NCBI RefSeq assembly: GCF_009795715.1
Contig: NZ_WTCR01000003.1
Location: 372,001-436,000 of the forward strand
Length of the DNA: 64,000 nt
Source: Labilibaculum euxinicum
GTDB taxonomy: Bacteria; Bacteroidota; Bacteroidia; Bacteroidales; Marinifilaceae
Direction: 5' to 3'
Shown: positions 1 to 7,651 of the stretch, in pieces
How the letters are laid out: each line of letters begins with the position of its first letter
Position numbering within the stretch: position 1 is the stretch's first letter
The notes under the pieces: generated by a model
The model's input: the letters and a program-made list of their open reading frames with translations, nothing else
Told to the model about the DNA's origin: nothing
The model's database searches: none
Program-made: the position numbers and the translations under genes

Positions 1-1
1 T

Positions 2-79
2 CCAAAATGGAAGCCAGGTAAACAAAAAGGGCAAGCAGTAAATGTATCGTATACTGTACCAATTAATTTCGGAGCATAA
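2..79 (+). CDS. TonB C-terminal domain protein, 3' end only
   Basis: Only the last 25 codons lie in the window; the gene enters from the left edge in frame 2. The residues WKPGKQKGQAV followed by a short beta strand ending PINFGA and a stop are the typical end of a TonB C-terminal domain, as in periplasm-spanning energy transducers or M56-TonB fusion proteins. The M56 protein encoded at 920-2500 ends in a very similar way (WKPGSQRGKAVPVNF), so this may be the tail of a paralogue. Nothing can be said about the rest of the protein. It converges on tag, with a shared hairpin between them. Confidence 0.7.
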   Translation, partial: PKWKPGKQKGQAVNVSYTVPINFGA

Positions 80-89
80 GTTAGCTTTT

Positions 90-131
90 AAAAAGAATTG
101 TCCTTGACTTCCGTCGGGGGCAATTCTTTTT
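90..131. terminator. Bidirectional intrinsic terminator
   Basis: An 11-bp perfect stem (AAAAAGAATTG at 90-100 with CAATTCTTTTT at 121-131) carries an A-run on its left arm and a T-run on its right arm. It can therefore end transcription of both the TonB-domain gene (plus) and tag (minus). Confidence 0.7.
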
Positions 132-693
132 ACACTTCTTTGTAGCGAAAGCAATCCGTAGTATGATCGTTTACCATTCCGGTTGCCTGCATAAAAGCAT
201 AACAAATGGTTGTACCAACAAATTTGAAACCTCTCTTTTTTAAATCTTTGCTCATGGCATCCGATTCGGTTGTAGAGACAGGAACTTTAGATAGACTTGC
301 CCAATGATTTTGAATGGTTTTACCGTCCGTAAAGCTCCATATATATTTGTCGAAACTGCCGAATTCTTCTTGAACCTCAAGAAATGCCTTAGCATTTTTT
401 ATAGCAGAAATAATTTTCAGTTTGTTTCGAATAATGCCCTCATTTTGAAGTAATTCATCTACTTTATTCTGAGTGTAATTCACAATAATATTTGGATCAA
501 AATTATCAAAAGCTTTGCGGTAGTTTTCTCGCTTTCGTAAAATGGTAATCCAACTTAAACCAGCTTGTGCTCCTTCCAAAATAAGAAATTCAAACAGCAT
601 CTTATCATCGTGCAAGGGGGCTCCCCACTCGTTATCGTGATAATCGCAATACAATGGATCGTCGCCAGCCCATTTGCATCTTGTTACAGTCAT
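130..693 (-). CDS. tag: DNA-3-methyladenine glycosylase I (Tag)
   Basis: Base-excision repair glycosylase that removes 3-methyladenine from alkylated DNA. The protein (187 aa from the start chosen here) matches the E. coli Tag pattern along its length: RCKWAGDDPLYCDYHDNEWG at the N-terminus, GAQAGLSWITILRKRENYRKAF in the helix-hairpin region, KKRGFKFVGTTICYAFMQA, and a C-terminal VNDHTTDCF. The Cys and His residues that bind structural zinc in the family (N-terminal Cys and His, C-terminal His and Cys) are present. The reading frame is open further upstream to 756, but the Met at 693 immediately precedes the conserved TRCKW and gives the usual family length. Transcribed alone. Confidence 0.93.
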   Translation of the reverse strand: MTVTRCKWAGDDPLYCDYHDNEWGAPLHDDKMLFEFLILEGAQAGLSWITILRKRENYRKAFDNFDPNIIVNYTQNKVDELLQNEGIIRNKLKIISAIKNAKAFLEVQEEFGSFDKYIWSFTDGKTIQNHWASLSKVPVSTTESDAMSKDLKKRGFKFVGTTICYAFMQATGMVNDHTTDCFRYKEV

Positions 694-872
694 TGTTGTC
701 AATTTTAAGTTTTCCGTTAAATATATAAAAGATAGTTTAGATTTATAAGTTGCCACCAGGCTTTAGTTAGTGGCTTTCAATAATGGTAGGAATAAATAAA
801 ATGAGTAATGATTTGCCACCATAGTTTCCCATTAATTTTTCTCATGATTTTCTTTTAGGTGGATGCAAAACA

Positions 873-904
873 AAAAGAGACACCATTATTTGGCATCTCT
901 TTTC
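873..904 (-). terminator. Putative terminator of the blaI/M56 operon
   Basis: An imperfect stem joins AAGAGATGCC and GGTGTCTCTTTTTG on the minus strand, just downstream of the M56-TonB stop codon, and is followed by a T-run. Two internal mismatches make it weaker than others in this window. Confidence 0.5.
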
Positions 905-919
905 AACTTTATTTGTTTT

Positions 920-2500
920 TTAAAATTCTAATTCCATCGCAAAATTGACAGGAACAGCTTTTCCTCGTTGTGATCCAGGTTTCCAATTTTCCATTTCGCC
1001 TGCAATTTTTGTGGCAGCTTTTGCAGCTATATCGTTGCTTTTGGTAAGGATCTGAATATTGGTTACTTCCCCTTTTTCATTTATGGTAAAACCAACAGTT
1101 GCTTTTCCTTCAAGTTTTTTGCCCTCAAAAAAGAGTTTGTTCTTTTGTTTTTGCACGTACTTTTCTAATCCGTATAATCCTTGATTGTATTGTGGCATAT
1201 CCTCTACAATAATAAAAACAGGTTCATCCGATTTTGAAAATTCTTCAGGAGCTGGTGGTGGAGGTGGAGGTACATCTCTGTCTGAAGACAATGTATTGGT
1301 GTTAATTTTAATTCCAATGACTTCTTTTTCCAGTTGAAGATTTAAAGTTTGTTCTTTCAATTGTGGATTTATTTTCATTACGGCCGTTTTGTAGCCTACA
1401 TACGAAACAACAATTTCACTTTTTGCAGATTTGGGTACATTCAGTTCAAACATTCCCTTTTTATCTGCAACAGCACCTGTTGTTGTTCCTTTTATAATTA
1501 CTGATGCACCTGTAAGCACAGTTCCATCTTCATTCCGAACAGATCCACGAACTTTAATGGTCTCTTTATTTATCGGAATAGCAGAAATATTTTCTGTTGC
1601 AGGATCAGTTACCGTAGTTTTGTATTCTGGTTCGGCAAAAGCCACCAGAAGAATAGCCAGTACAGGAATTCCCCATACCATTCGAAACAATTTGCGTTTC
1701 GCTGTTTTCTCTTTCGTCATCATTTTAAATCGGGTTGGGCCTTGGGCAGAACTAAAGTGATTGGCTAATCCAATTACCTGAGTGCCCATTAGCTGGTTAA
1801 TTAATAATGCCTGATACCTGACAGGTGAATGGCCCCGGGTTAATACACCTTCGTCAGCCAGGTATTCATGGTTTTGTTTAATTGCTCGTTCAAATAACCA
1901 TATAAACGGATTGAACCAGAAAAACACTGTTAACAGCTCTATAATGAACAGATCGATCCAATGACGCTCTTGAATGTGCACTTTTTCATGAGTTAAAATG
2001 TCGTTGATTTCGTCTTGTTTAAAATATTTAGGATTGATTAATATGCGATTGAAAAATGAGAAGGGAGTATTGTAAATCTCATTCTCATAAATCAAACAAT
2101 TATTGATTTTTTTAGGTGTTGATTTGGTTATAACTTGCAATGGCTTTCTGCATTGAATTACTATTCTTAGCAGCACAATTGCCATTCCTGTAAAGTAAAT
2201 CAGATGCAAAATACTTGAAAAAGATATGTTGTTATTCGAGTTGATATCTGAAGTTTCACTTGAGATATTGTTATTAAAAACACCACTGAATTCGTTGAAT
2301 GTTTCTTTTGCCGTTGTTTGCACTGTTACCTGATATTGAATAGGTACAAGTGCAACAATAACCGAGATCATTAGGCTGATCAGTAAAAAGTAACGGTTGG
2401 CTTTAAAATGAGTTGAATTTCTCAATTGTAACCAATACAAGGTGAATAAAACTGCCATACTCACCGATGCCCGAAATAAGAATTCAAACAATGCTTCCAT
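920..2500 (-). CDS. M56 (BlaR1/MecR1-like) peptidase with carboxypeptidase-regulatory and TonB C-terminal domains
   Basis: Membrane-embedded zinc metalloprotease that probably senses an envelope signal and inactivates its BlaI-type partner. The first 280 residues hold several hydrophobic segments and the metallopeptidase motif HEKVH within LTHEKVHIQERHW, followed by the downstream NHEYLADE segment typical of M56. After a further membrane segment come a CarboxypepD_reg-like beta domain (about 315-395), a proline-rich stretch with seven consecutive prolines near 410, and a TonB C-terminal domain (about 430-526). The penicillin-binding sensor domain of true BlaR1 is absent. This fusion is common in Bacteroidota, so beta-lactam sensing should not be assumed. 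The gene starts 2 nt after the blaI-like stop, forming a two-gene operon. Confidence 0.88.
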   Translation of the reverse strand: MEALFEFLFRASVSMAVLFTLYWLQLRNSTHFKANRYFLLISLMISVIVALVPIQYQVTVQTTAKETFNEFSGVFNNNISSETSDINSNNNISFSSILHLIYFTGMAIVLLRIVIQCRKPLQVITKSTPKKINNCLIYENEIYNTPFSFFNRILINPKYFKQDEINDILTHEKVHIQERHWIDLFIIELLTVFFWFNPFIWLFERAIKQNHEYLADEGVLTRGHSPVRYQALLINQLMGTQVIGLANHFSSAQGPTRFKMMTKEKTAKRKLFRMVWGIPVLAILLVAFAEPEYKTTVTDPATENISAIPINKETIKVRGSVRNEDGTVLTGASVIIKGTTTGAVADKKGMFELNVPKSAKSEIVVSYVGYKTAVMKINPQLKEQTLNLQLEKEVIGIKINTNTLSSDRDVPPPPPPAPEEFSKSDEPVFIIVEDMPQYNQGLYGLEKYVQKQKNKLFFEGKKLEGKATVGFTINEKGEVTNIQILTKSNDIAAKAATKIAGEMENWKPGSQRGKAVPVNFAMELEF

Positions 2501-2502
2501 AA

Positions 2503-2892
2503 TTAGTTCTCTTTTTGTTGATCTTTTTTCATCTCTTCTTCGGCCTGTTTCATGATATTTTCCAGGTCAGAAATGTCCAAATCGTTTTCTTTGGCAAAAA
2601 AACTGGCCATTTTTGGGAACGATCCACCAAAATAATTTCCAAGTAATGAACTAAATTGAAATTTGGTGTATTCTGCTTTACTTATTGCAGGTGTGAACAG
2701 TTTGGTGTTTCCAATTTTTCGGTGAGATACAAATCCTTTCTTCTCCAAAACACTAAGAACAGTTGCTACTGTAGTGTAGGCTGGTTTCGATCCGTCAAAT
2801 TGTTCCACTACATCTTTAACAATAGCTTCTCGCAATTTCCAGATAATTTGCATGATTTGTTCTTCGGCTTTTGTCAATGATTTTACATCCAT
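2503..2892 (-). CDS. BlaI/MecI/CopY-family transcriptional repressor
   Basis: Winged-helix repressor of 129 aa, the normal length for BlaI/MecI. The N-terminal DNA-binding domain starts LTKAEEQIMQIIWKL and continues through the wing region TVATVLSVLEKKGFVSHRK; the C-terminal half is the helical dimerisation part, ending in a charged tail. In the family the dimer is cleaved after the partner M56 protease is activated, which derepresses the operon. The adjacent M56 gene and three TACTA-type palindromes directly upstream (2914-2984) support an autoregulated two-gene switch. Confidence 0.92.
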   Translation of the reverse strand: MDVKSLTKAEEQIMQIIWKLREAIVKDVVEQFDGSKPAYTTVATVLSVLEKKGFVSHRKIGNTKLFTPAISKAEYTKFQFSSLLGNYFGGSFPKMASFFAKENDLDISDLENIMKQAEEEMKKDQQKEN

Positions 2893-2913
2893 AGAGTCTA
2901 TTGTTTTTAATTT

Positions 2914-2984
2914 CTACTACAAATATAGTAGTTTGATTTTTAATTCCTACTATGTTTGTAGTAATTATTACTATAAATATAGTA
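2914..2984. promoter_or_regulatory. Three BlaI-type operator palindromes
   Basis: Three inverted repeats lie 22 to 92 bp upstream of the blaI-like start: CTACTACAAATATAGTAG (2914-2931), TACTATGTTTGTAGTA (2948-2963) and TACTATAAATATAGTA (2969-2984). The half-site TACTA/TAGTA matches the known BlaI/MecI operator TACTA-N-TAGTA core. Centres are 33 and 21 bp apart, close to whole helical turns, so dimers could bind on one face of the DNA. Confidence 0.8.
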
Positions 2985-3162
2985 TAAGTGTTGTGTAAAT
3001 TTTCTGAAATGCCTGTAAAGTATGGTCTTTATCCTATAAATTATAATTTGTTTTAAGGATTGAAATGACATTAAGCGATACATTTTCTATGTAAGCTTAC
3101 TGCAGGCTTCCATTAAAAGAATGAGTTTTTTGTCCAATAATTTAGAAACAAATTATAAATAG

Positions 3163-3190
3163 AAAGGGATACCTTTCGATATCCCCTTTA
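3163..3190 (-). terminator. Hairpin downstream of the FKBP gene
   Basis: Nine-base arms AAAGGGATA and TATCCCCTTT pair (one bulge), placed 20 nt past the stop codon of the FKBP lipoprotein gene. The following T-run is short. Confidence 0.5.
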
Positions 3191-3209
3191 CTATTTAATT
3201 TTACATGAT

Positions 3210-4043
3210 TTATTTCTTCTTATCTTTTTTCTCGATTACTTCGATAAGGTTGATATCGAAAACTAGCGTTTCGTTCGGACCTATTTTTTCTCCGCTTCCT
3301 CTTTCACCATATCCTAAATCTGCTGGCACATACAATTTCCATTCCGATCCTTCGGGCATTAACTGCAGTGCTTCAGTCCAGCCTTTAACTACCCGGTTTA
3401 CGTAGAAAGTTGTTGTGTCGCCACGTTCTTTCGAACTATCAAAAACAGTACCGTCAAGTAAAGTTCCGTGATACACACATTTAACGCGATCCGAAGCAAC
3501 AGGTATTTTGCCAGTACCTTTTTTTACTATTTCGTATTGAAGTCCACTTTCGGTTGTAATTATTTCTTTACGTTTTTTATTTTCCTCCAAAAATTTTTGC
3601 CCTTTTAAAAGGTTGGTTTTTTGCAGTTCTTTACGCATGGAATCTTGCACAGCCTTTTTTTCATTGAAGATTTTTCGTAGATAAAAATCCGCACTCATTT
3701 CTGAGAAATACGATTTTCCATAGGCCAATTCGTTTAAAAACCCTTTGTAAAAAGCATCTTCGTTAATGGAATCGAATTGCTTGATTCTAAAATCAGAATA
3801 GCTTTTTGTCAATTTGGTTTTTGCAATAGCTATGGCGATATTTTTATAATCTGCCGAATCCATTTGGAACGGAATTCGTTCGAATGATTTTTTGAAATTG
3901 TTGGCTTCAATATATCCTAAAGCATAACTAAGACTGTCAGTGCTCGATTTGAAGTTAACTTTACCCGATCTCGGAACTTTTTTACAAGCACTAAGACATA
4001 CAACAACAGCTAAAAAGGTAAGAATAATACTAGTACGTTTCAT
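3210..4043 (-). CDS. FKBP-type peptidyl-prolyl cis-trans isomerase, lipoprotein
   Basis: Envelope folding factor that catalyses cis-trans isomerisation of prolyl bonds. The first 20 residues form a lipoprotein signal with lipobox LSAC (Cys20). Residues about 30-160 are a helical FkpA-type N-terminal domain. Residues about 165-277 are the FKBP core: ESGLQYEIVKKGTG, the VYHGTLLDGTVFDSS strand, VVKGWTEALQLMPEG, and the LGYGERGSGEKIGPNETLVF loop, all diagnostic. A lysine-rich tail ends the protein. It is transcribed alone, away from the DUF2007 operon. Confidence 0.92.
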   Translation of the reverse strand: MKRTSIILTFLAVVVCLSACKKVPRSGKVNFKSSTDSLSYALGYIEANNFKKSFERIPFQMDSADYKNIAIAIAKTKLTKSYSDFRIKQFDSINEDAFYKGFLNELAYGKSYFSEMSADFYLRKIFNEKKAVQDSMRKELQKTNLLKGQKFLEENKKRKEIITTESGLQYEIVKKGTGKIPVASDRVKCVYHGTLLDGTVFDSSKERGDTTTFYVNRVVKGWTEALQLMPEGSEWKLYVPADLGYGERGSGEKIGPNETLVFDINLIEVIEKKDKKK

Positions 4044-4399
4044 TTTTTGATACTTCTTTTTAAGGTTATTGATAAAATAATTTTTTGATGTGAAATTTTG
4101 TATTCGCTGTAAATTGAAGACAACAATATAATTCTCATTTCCAATGCAAGCGAAAGTACAATTTTGAGCTAAAAATTAAAATAGAAAATAAACAAGAAGG
4201 AGCTAACCTAAGTTGTTTTTAAGATTTTTTAACATGAACCTATAAAGTTTATGTATTTTAAGGAGTACCGGTTTTAAGTATTTCCACCATCTTTTTCTGG
4301 ATAAATATTATGGACTATTAGTGATTAATAATTAATTTAAAGATCGATTTTGATAAAATAAGAGAAGCTAATTTATGAAACTGTTTATTATTTGATGAT
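4044..4399. other. Divergent intergenic region
   Basis: A 356-bp AT-rich gap between the minus-strand FKBP gene and the plus-strand DUF2007 operon. It must hold both promoters, but I could not identify a clear TAnnTTTG box for either and see no gene or structured RNA here. Confidence 0.5.
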
Positions 4400-4651
4400 A
4401 TGACTGCAAATAAAGATGATTTGGATTTAATTGTAATTTATTCGGGAAACCCGATAGATTCAGAAATGATAAAGGATATCCTTACCGAGAATGGGATTGC
4501 TGTAAATATAAAAAACGGGCTAATGGGAACTATTGCTCCTTGGCATGTTTCTGCAGGTGGGATCAATCCTGTTGACGTTGTGATTTTTGCAAAAGATAAG
4601 GAACAGGCACTAAGAGTGATTAATGAGTTTACTAATAAACTAAACTCATGA
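4400..4651 (+). CDS. DUF2007 domain protein (putative signal-transducing protein)
   Basis: An 83-aa protein with an N-terminal strand (LDLIVIYSGNPIDSEMIKDIL) and an alpha/beta pattern, followed by VDVVIFAKDKEQALRVINEF. This matches the small DUF2007 family, whose members are ferredoxin-like folds sometimes described as PII-like signalling modules; no biochemical role is established. It is the first gene of a four-gene operon and overlaps the next gene by 4 nt (ATGA), which implies translational coupling. Confidence 0.7.
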   Translation: MTANKDDLDLIVIYSGNPIDSEMIKDILTENGIAVNIKNGLMGTIAPWHVSAGGINPVDVVIFAKDKEQALRVINEFTNKLNS

Positions 4652-5082
4652 ACAGCAGAAACCAAATAATTGTCGTCGAGCAGACCTTCAATAAACCGAG
4701 AGAAGAGGTTTGGAGTGCTATTACTGATCCTAACAAGATGCGCGAATGGTTCTTCGAAAATATACCCGATTTTATTCCTGAAGTGGGGTTCAAAACCAGA
4801 TTTAATGTTGATGCCGGAGAAAGACAATTCATGCACATTTGGAAAATTACTGAGGTGATTCCATTTGAGAAAATTGTTTACAATTGGCGGTACGAAAATA
4901 TGTATGGGAATGCTTTTGTAAGTTTTGAATTATTTGACCGGGACATTGAAACTCTTTTACGTATCACTAATTTGGGACTGGAAACATTCCCGCAGGATAT
5001 ACCCGAATTTTCTAGAGAGTCATGCACTGATGGCTGGGAGTATTTTATCAATCAAAGGTTAAAGGAGTATTTGAATCAATAA
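4648..5082 (+). CDS. SRPBCC / AHSA1-like domain protein
   Basis: A 144-aa helix-grip protein. The start NQIIVVEQTFNKPREEVWSAITDP, the NKMREWFF segment, and the closing DGWEYFINQRLKEYL helix are the standard features of the Activator of Hsp90 ATPase homologue 1-like (START/SRPBCC) family. These proteins bind hydrophobic ligands in a deep cavity; the ligand here is unknown. It overlaps the gene before it by 4 nt and the gene after it by 1 nt. Confidence 0.85.
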   Translation: MNSRNQIIVVEQTFNKPREEVWSAITDPNKMREWFFENIPDFIPEVGFKTRFNVDAGERQFMHIWKITEVIPFEKIVYNWRYENMYGNAFVSFELFDRDIETLLRITNLGLETFPQDIPEFSRESCTDGWEYFINQRLKEYLNQ

Positions 5083-5888
5083 TGAATAAAGTTTTAAAAT
5101 ACATTTGGAGATTTCTGATCTTTGCGATCTTAACTGTTATAAGCCAGATTGGAGGAATTGTATATTTGATTAGCATTGCCGTGTCAAAAAAGATAAGATA
5201 CAAAATGTACGGAAAATCAATTTTGATATTCTCAAGCTTGTATCTGCTAATTACATTTCTTATTGTTCCTCTTATCGCACCTTTGTTCGGAAGACAAAAA
5301 ATCAATACTAATTCTCATTTGAGGCCAGCTGGTTATATAACAGTTTTATTAAATCGTAATTATGTGACTGGTGAAACAAATGAGTTTCTGAGAGATATTT
5401 CAAATCGGTTAATGTGCGATAAATCTGAAGTTCAAATTCGATATTTGGATGCCTGCTTTCCATTTATAAAAGGTTTTCCACTGTTACCGCATCTTAGCCA
5501 CAACGATGGTTGCAAAATAGACTTTAGTTTGGTGTATGAAGATGAAAGCGGAAAGATAGTTAACAAGGGAAAGTCGTTAAGCGGTTATGGCATTTTTGAA
5601 GAAGCTCATGAAGATGAATTCAATCAATGTAAAGATTGTATGGAGAAAGGGTACTTTCAATACGATTATCCTAAATATCTGACTTTGGGAAGTATTAATC
5701 CTGATTTACGATTTTCGGAGAGGGGAACAAAAGAATTAATCGAAGCCATCTTGAATCATGAAAAACTAAGAAAATTGTTTATTGAGCCACATTTAAAGCG
5801 TAGATTGAATCTTACTGATAAGCGTATTAGGTTTCATGGTTGTGGTGCCGTTAGGCATGATGATCATATTCACGTGCAAATAAATTGA
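5082..5888 (+). CDS. Membrane-anchored LAS-type (M15-like) metallopeptidase candidate
   Basis: A 268-aa protein with two N-terminal hydrophobic segments (about 11-33 and 46-69) and a soluble C-terminal domain. The pattern S139-H140-x2-G143-x3-D147 matches the LAS-superfamily zinc motif SxHxxGxxxD, and a C-terminal H262-I-H264 (HDDHIHV) matches the second zinc motif HxH. LAS enzymes (M15, M74/MepA) hydrolyse peptidoglycan cross-links or D-amino-acid peptides, so a cell-wall hydrolase is the best guess. A cysteine-rich insertion (CKDC, about 186-189) lies between the motifs. Overall similarity to a named family is not obvious by eye. It is the third gene of the operon. Confidence 0.6.
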   Translation: MNKVLKYIWRFLIFAILTVISQIGGIVYLISIAVSKKIRYKMYGKSILIFSSLYLLITFLIVPLIAPLFGRQKINTNSHLRPAGYITVLLNRNYVTGETNEFLRDISNRLMCDKSEVQIRYLDACFPFIKGFPLLPHLSHNDGCKIDFSLVYEDESGKIVNKGKSLSGYGIFEEAHEDEFNQCKDCMEKGYFQYDYPKYLTLGSINPDLRFSERGTKELIEAILNHEKLRKLFIEPHLKRRLNLTDKRIRFHGCGAVRHDDHIHVQIN

Positions 5889-5895
5889 TAAATCC

Positions 5896-6348
5896 ATGAT
5901 TGAAATTCAAAGAACGAACTCCGAAAATAAAGATTTCATTGATCTTGTTAGATTTCTTGATGCCGATTTAGCAATACGGGATGGAGAGGATCATGCTTTT
6001 TATTCTCAATTCAATAAGTTGGATCAAATTAACTATGTGGTATTGGCTTATGAAGATGGCAAACCAGTTGGTTGCGGTGCCATAAAGGAATACGAACCAT
6101 TAGTTATGGAAGTAAAGCGCATGTTTGTTTTACCGGAGTGCAGAGGGAAGGGGATTGCATCGAAAGTTTTACAGGAATTAGAAAACTGGGCCGGTGAGCT
6201 GGGATTTGAAAAATGTACATTGGAAACCGGAGTGAAACAACCCGAGGCAATCGGACTATATCAAAAGAATGGTTACCATTTTATCCCTAATTACGGGCAA
6301 TATGAAGACGTGAAGGAAAGCGTTTGTTTTGAGAAAGTATTAGGCTAA
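5896..6348 (+). CDS. GNAT-family N-acetyltransferase
   Basis: A 150-aa acyltransferase. The acetyl-CoA binding signature VKRMFVLPECRGKGIASKVLQELENWA (motif A, with the RGKGIA pyrophosphate loop) is clear, followed by the motif-B segment GLYQKNGYHF. The substrate cannot be inferred. It starts 7 nt after the LAS-type peptidase and ends the operon; the first hairpin of the downstream array may serve as its terminator. Confidence 0.9.
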   Translation: MIEIQRTNSENKDFIDLVRFLDADLAIRDGEDHAFYSQFNKLDQINYVVLAYEDGKPVGCGAIKEYEPLVMEVKRMFVLPECRGKGIASKVLQELENWAGELGFEKCTLETGVKQPEAIGLYQKNGYHFIPNYGQYEDVKESVCFEKVLG

Positions 6349-6372
6349 GAATATATAGCGGATGCGGGAATG

Positions 6373-6453
6373 AAAAAATCCGGGTCCCCACCCGGATTTT
6401 AATCTAACCACTAATAGTAACTAATCTATGAAAAAAAACATTTGTGTGTTTTT
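6373..6453 (-). ncRNA. Candidate small RNA, array copy 0
   Basis: Minus-strand unit with -7 box TACTTTTG (6467-6460), conserved TTTTTTCATAGA, a TTAGTGGTTAG segment and a perfect 10-bp terminator (6375-6384 with 6391-6400) followed by six T. Ends are estimates. The hairpin can also terminate the GNAT operon on the plus strand. Confidence 0.5.
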
Positions 6454-6576
6454 ACATTTCAAAAGTAGACAAGAGACGAGTAAACTACATTAAGATGATC
6501 TTAAGTAATTATAAACTATATGTACTCTTTTATACTTATTCAGTAGGGTTTATTTTTAACGTATTTATAAAAACAG

Positions 6577-6668
6577 AAAAAAGCCTGGATCCCCACCCAA
6601 GCTTTTCTACTAACCACTATTTACTAACCTAAATCTATTTTCTATGAAAAAACGTTTACCACTCGTTT
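6577..6668 (-). ncRNA. Candidate small RNA, array copy 1
   Basis: Minus-strand unit with -7 box TATGTTTG (6682-6675) and terminator stem 6579-6588 with 6597-6606 (one mismatch), then a six-T run. Predicted RNA about 90 nt with the UUUUUUCAUAGA core and loop GGGUGGGGAU. Confidence 0.5.
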
Positions 6669-6792
6669 ACCTTACAAACATACTGCATTCTTTCGTTAAG
6701 TGGATTTAACAAAAGTTAAAGAATGCTAAAAGGTTTCTTTACAGCCGATTCTTCTTTGCTTTTAAATCAGAAATGAAAAAAGTAGCAAACAG

Positions 6793-6884
6793 AAAAAAGC
6801 CTGGATCCCCACCCAAGCTTTTCTACTAACCACTATTTACTAACCTAAATCTATTTTCTATGAAAAAACGTTTACCACTCGTTT
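6793..6884 (-). ncRNA. Candidate small RNA, array copy 2
   Basis: Appears identical to copy 1, exactly 216 bp further on: -7 box at 6898-6891, terminator stem 6795-6804 with 6813-6822. Confidence 0.5.
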
Positions 6885-7008
6885 ACCTTACAAACATACT
6901 GCATTCTTTCGTTAAGTGGATTTAACAAAAGTTAAAGAATGCTAAAAGGTTTCTTTACAGCCGATTCTTCTTTGCTTTTAAATCAGAAATGAAAAAAGTA
7001 GCAAACAG

Positions 7009-7100
7009 AAAAAAGCCTGGATCCCCATCCAAGCTTTTCTACTAACCACTAATTACTAACCTAAATCTATTTTCTATGAAAAAACGTTTACCACTCGTTT
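7009..7100 (-). ncRNA. Candidate small RNA, array copy 3
   Basis: As copy 1 with a few substitutions (loop CCCCATCC, CTAATTAC): -7 box at 7114-7107, terminator stem 7011-7020 with 7029-7038. Confidence 0.5.
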
Positions 7101-7224
7101 ACCTTACAAACATACTGCATTCTTTCGTTAAGTGGATTTAACAAAAGTTAAAGAATGCTAAAAGGGTTTTTTACAGCTGATTCTTTTTTGCTTTTAAATC
7201 AGAAATGAAAAAAGTAGCAAACAG

Positions 7225-7317
7225 AAAAAAGCCTGGATCCCCACCCAAGCTTTTCTACTAACCACTATTTACTAACCTAAATCTACTATCTATGAAAAAA
7301 ACGTTTACCACTCGTTT
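7225..7317 (-). ncRNA. Candidate small RNA, array copy 4
   Basis: -7 box at 7331-7324, terminator stem 7227-7236 with 7245-7254. One extra A in the A-run (seven rather than six) shifts any plus-strand reading frame but leaves the RNA model intact. Confidence 0.5.
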
Positions 7318-7441
7318 ACCTTACAAACATACTGCATTCTTTCGTTAAGTGGATTTAACAAAAGTTAAAGAATGCTAAAAAGTTTTTTTACAGCTGATTC
7401 TTTTTTGCTTTAAATCAGAAATGAAAAAAAAGGGTGAACAG

Positions 7442-7534
7442 AAAAAAGCCTGAATCCCCACCCAGGCTTTTCTACTAACCACTATTTACTAACCTAAATC
7501 TACTATCTATGAAAAAAACGTTTATTATTCGTCT
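7442..7534 (-). ncRNA. Candidate small RNA, array copy 5
   Basis: -7 box TATGTTTG at 7548-7541. The terminator stem is mismatch-free here (7444-7452 with 7463-7471): the stem mismatch seen in copies 1-4 is repaired. Confidence 0.5.
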
Positions 7535-7651
7535 ACTTTACAAACATACCGCATTCTTTTGTTAAGTGCTTTTAACAGATGTTAATTGTTGCTAAAAATA
7601 CGAAGCTCGGTAAGTTTGCTGCAACATAGGTCTCCCAAAATAAATAATTTT

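Noticed and set aside
6444-6632. 62-residue plus-strand open frame across array copies 0 and 1
   Set aside because: It runs through the promoter box and hairpin of two array copies, has no counterpart in the other copies, and no family features.
6574-7438. CRISPR-like array
   Set aside because: Units are 216 bp and nearly identical along their whole length; there are no short repeats with unique spacers and no cas genes.
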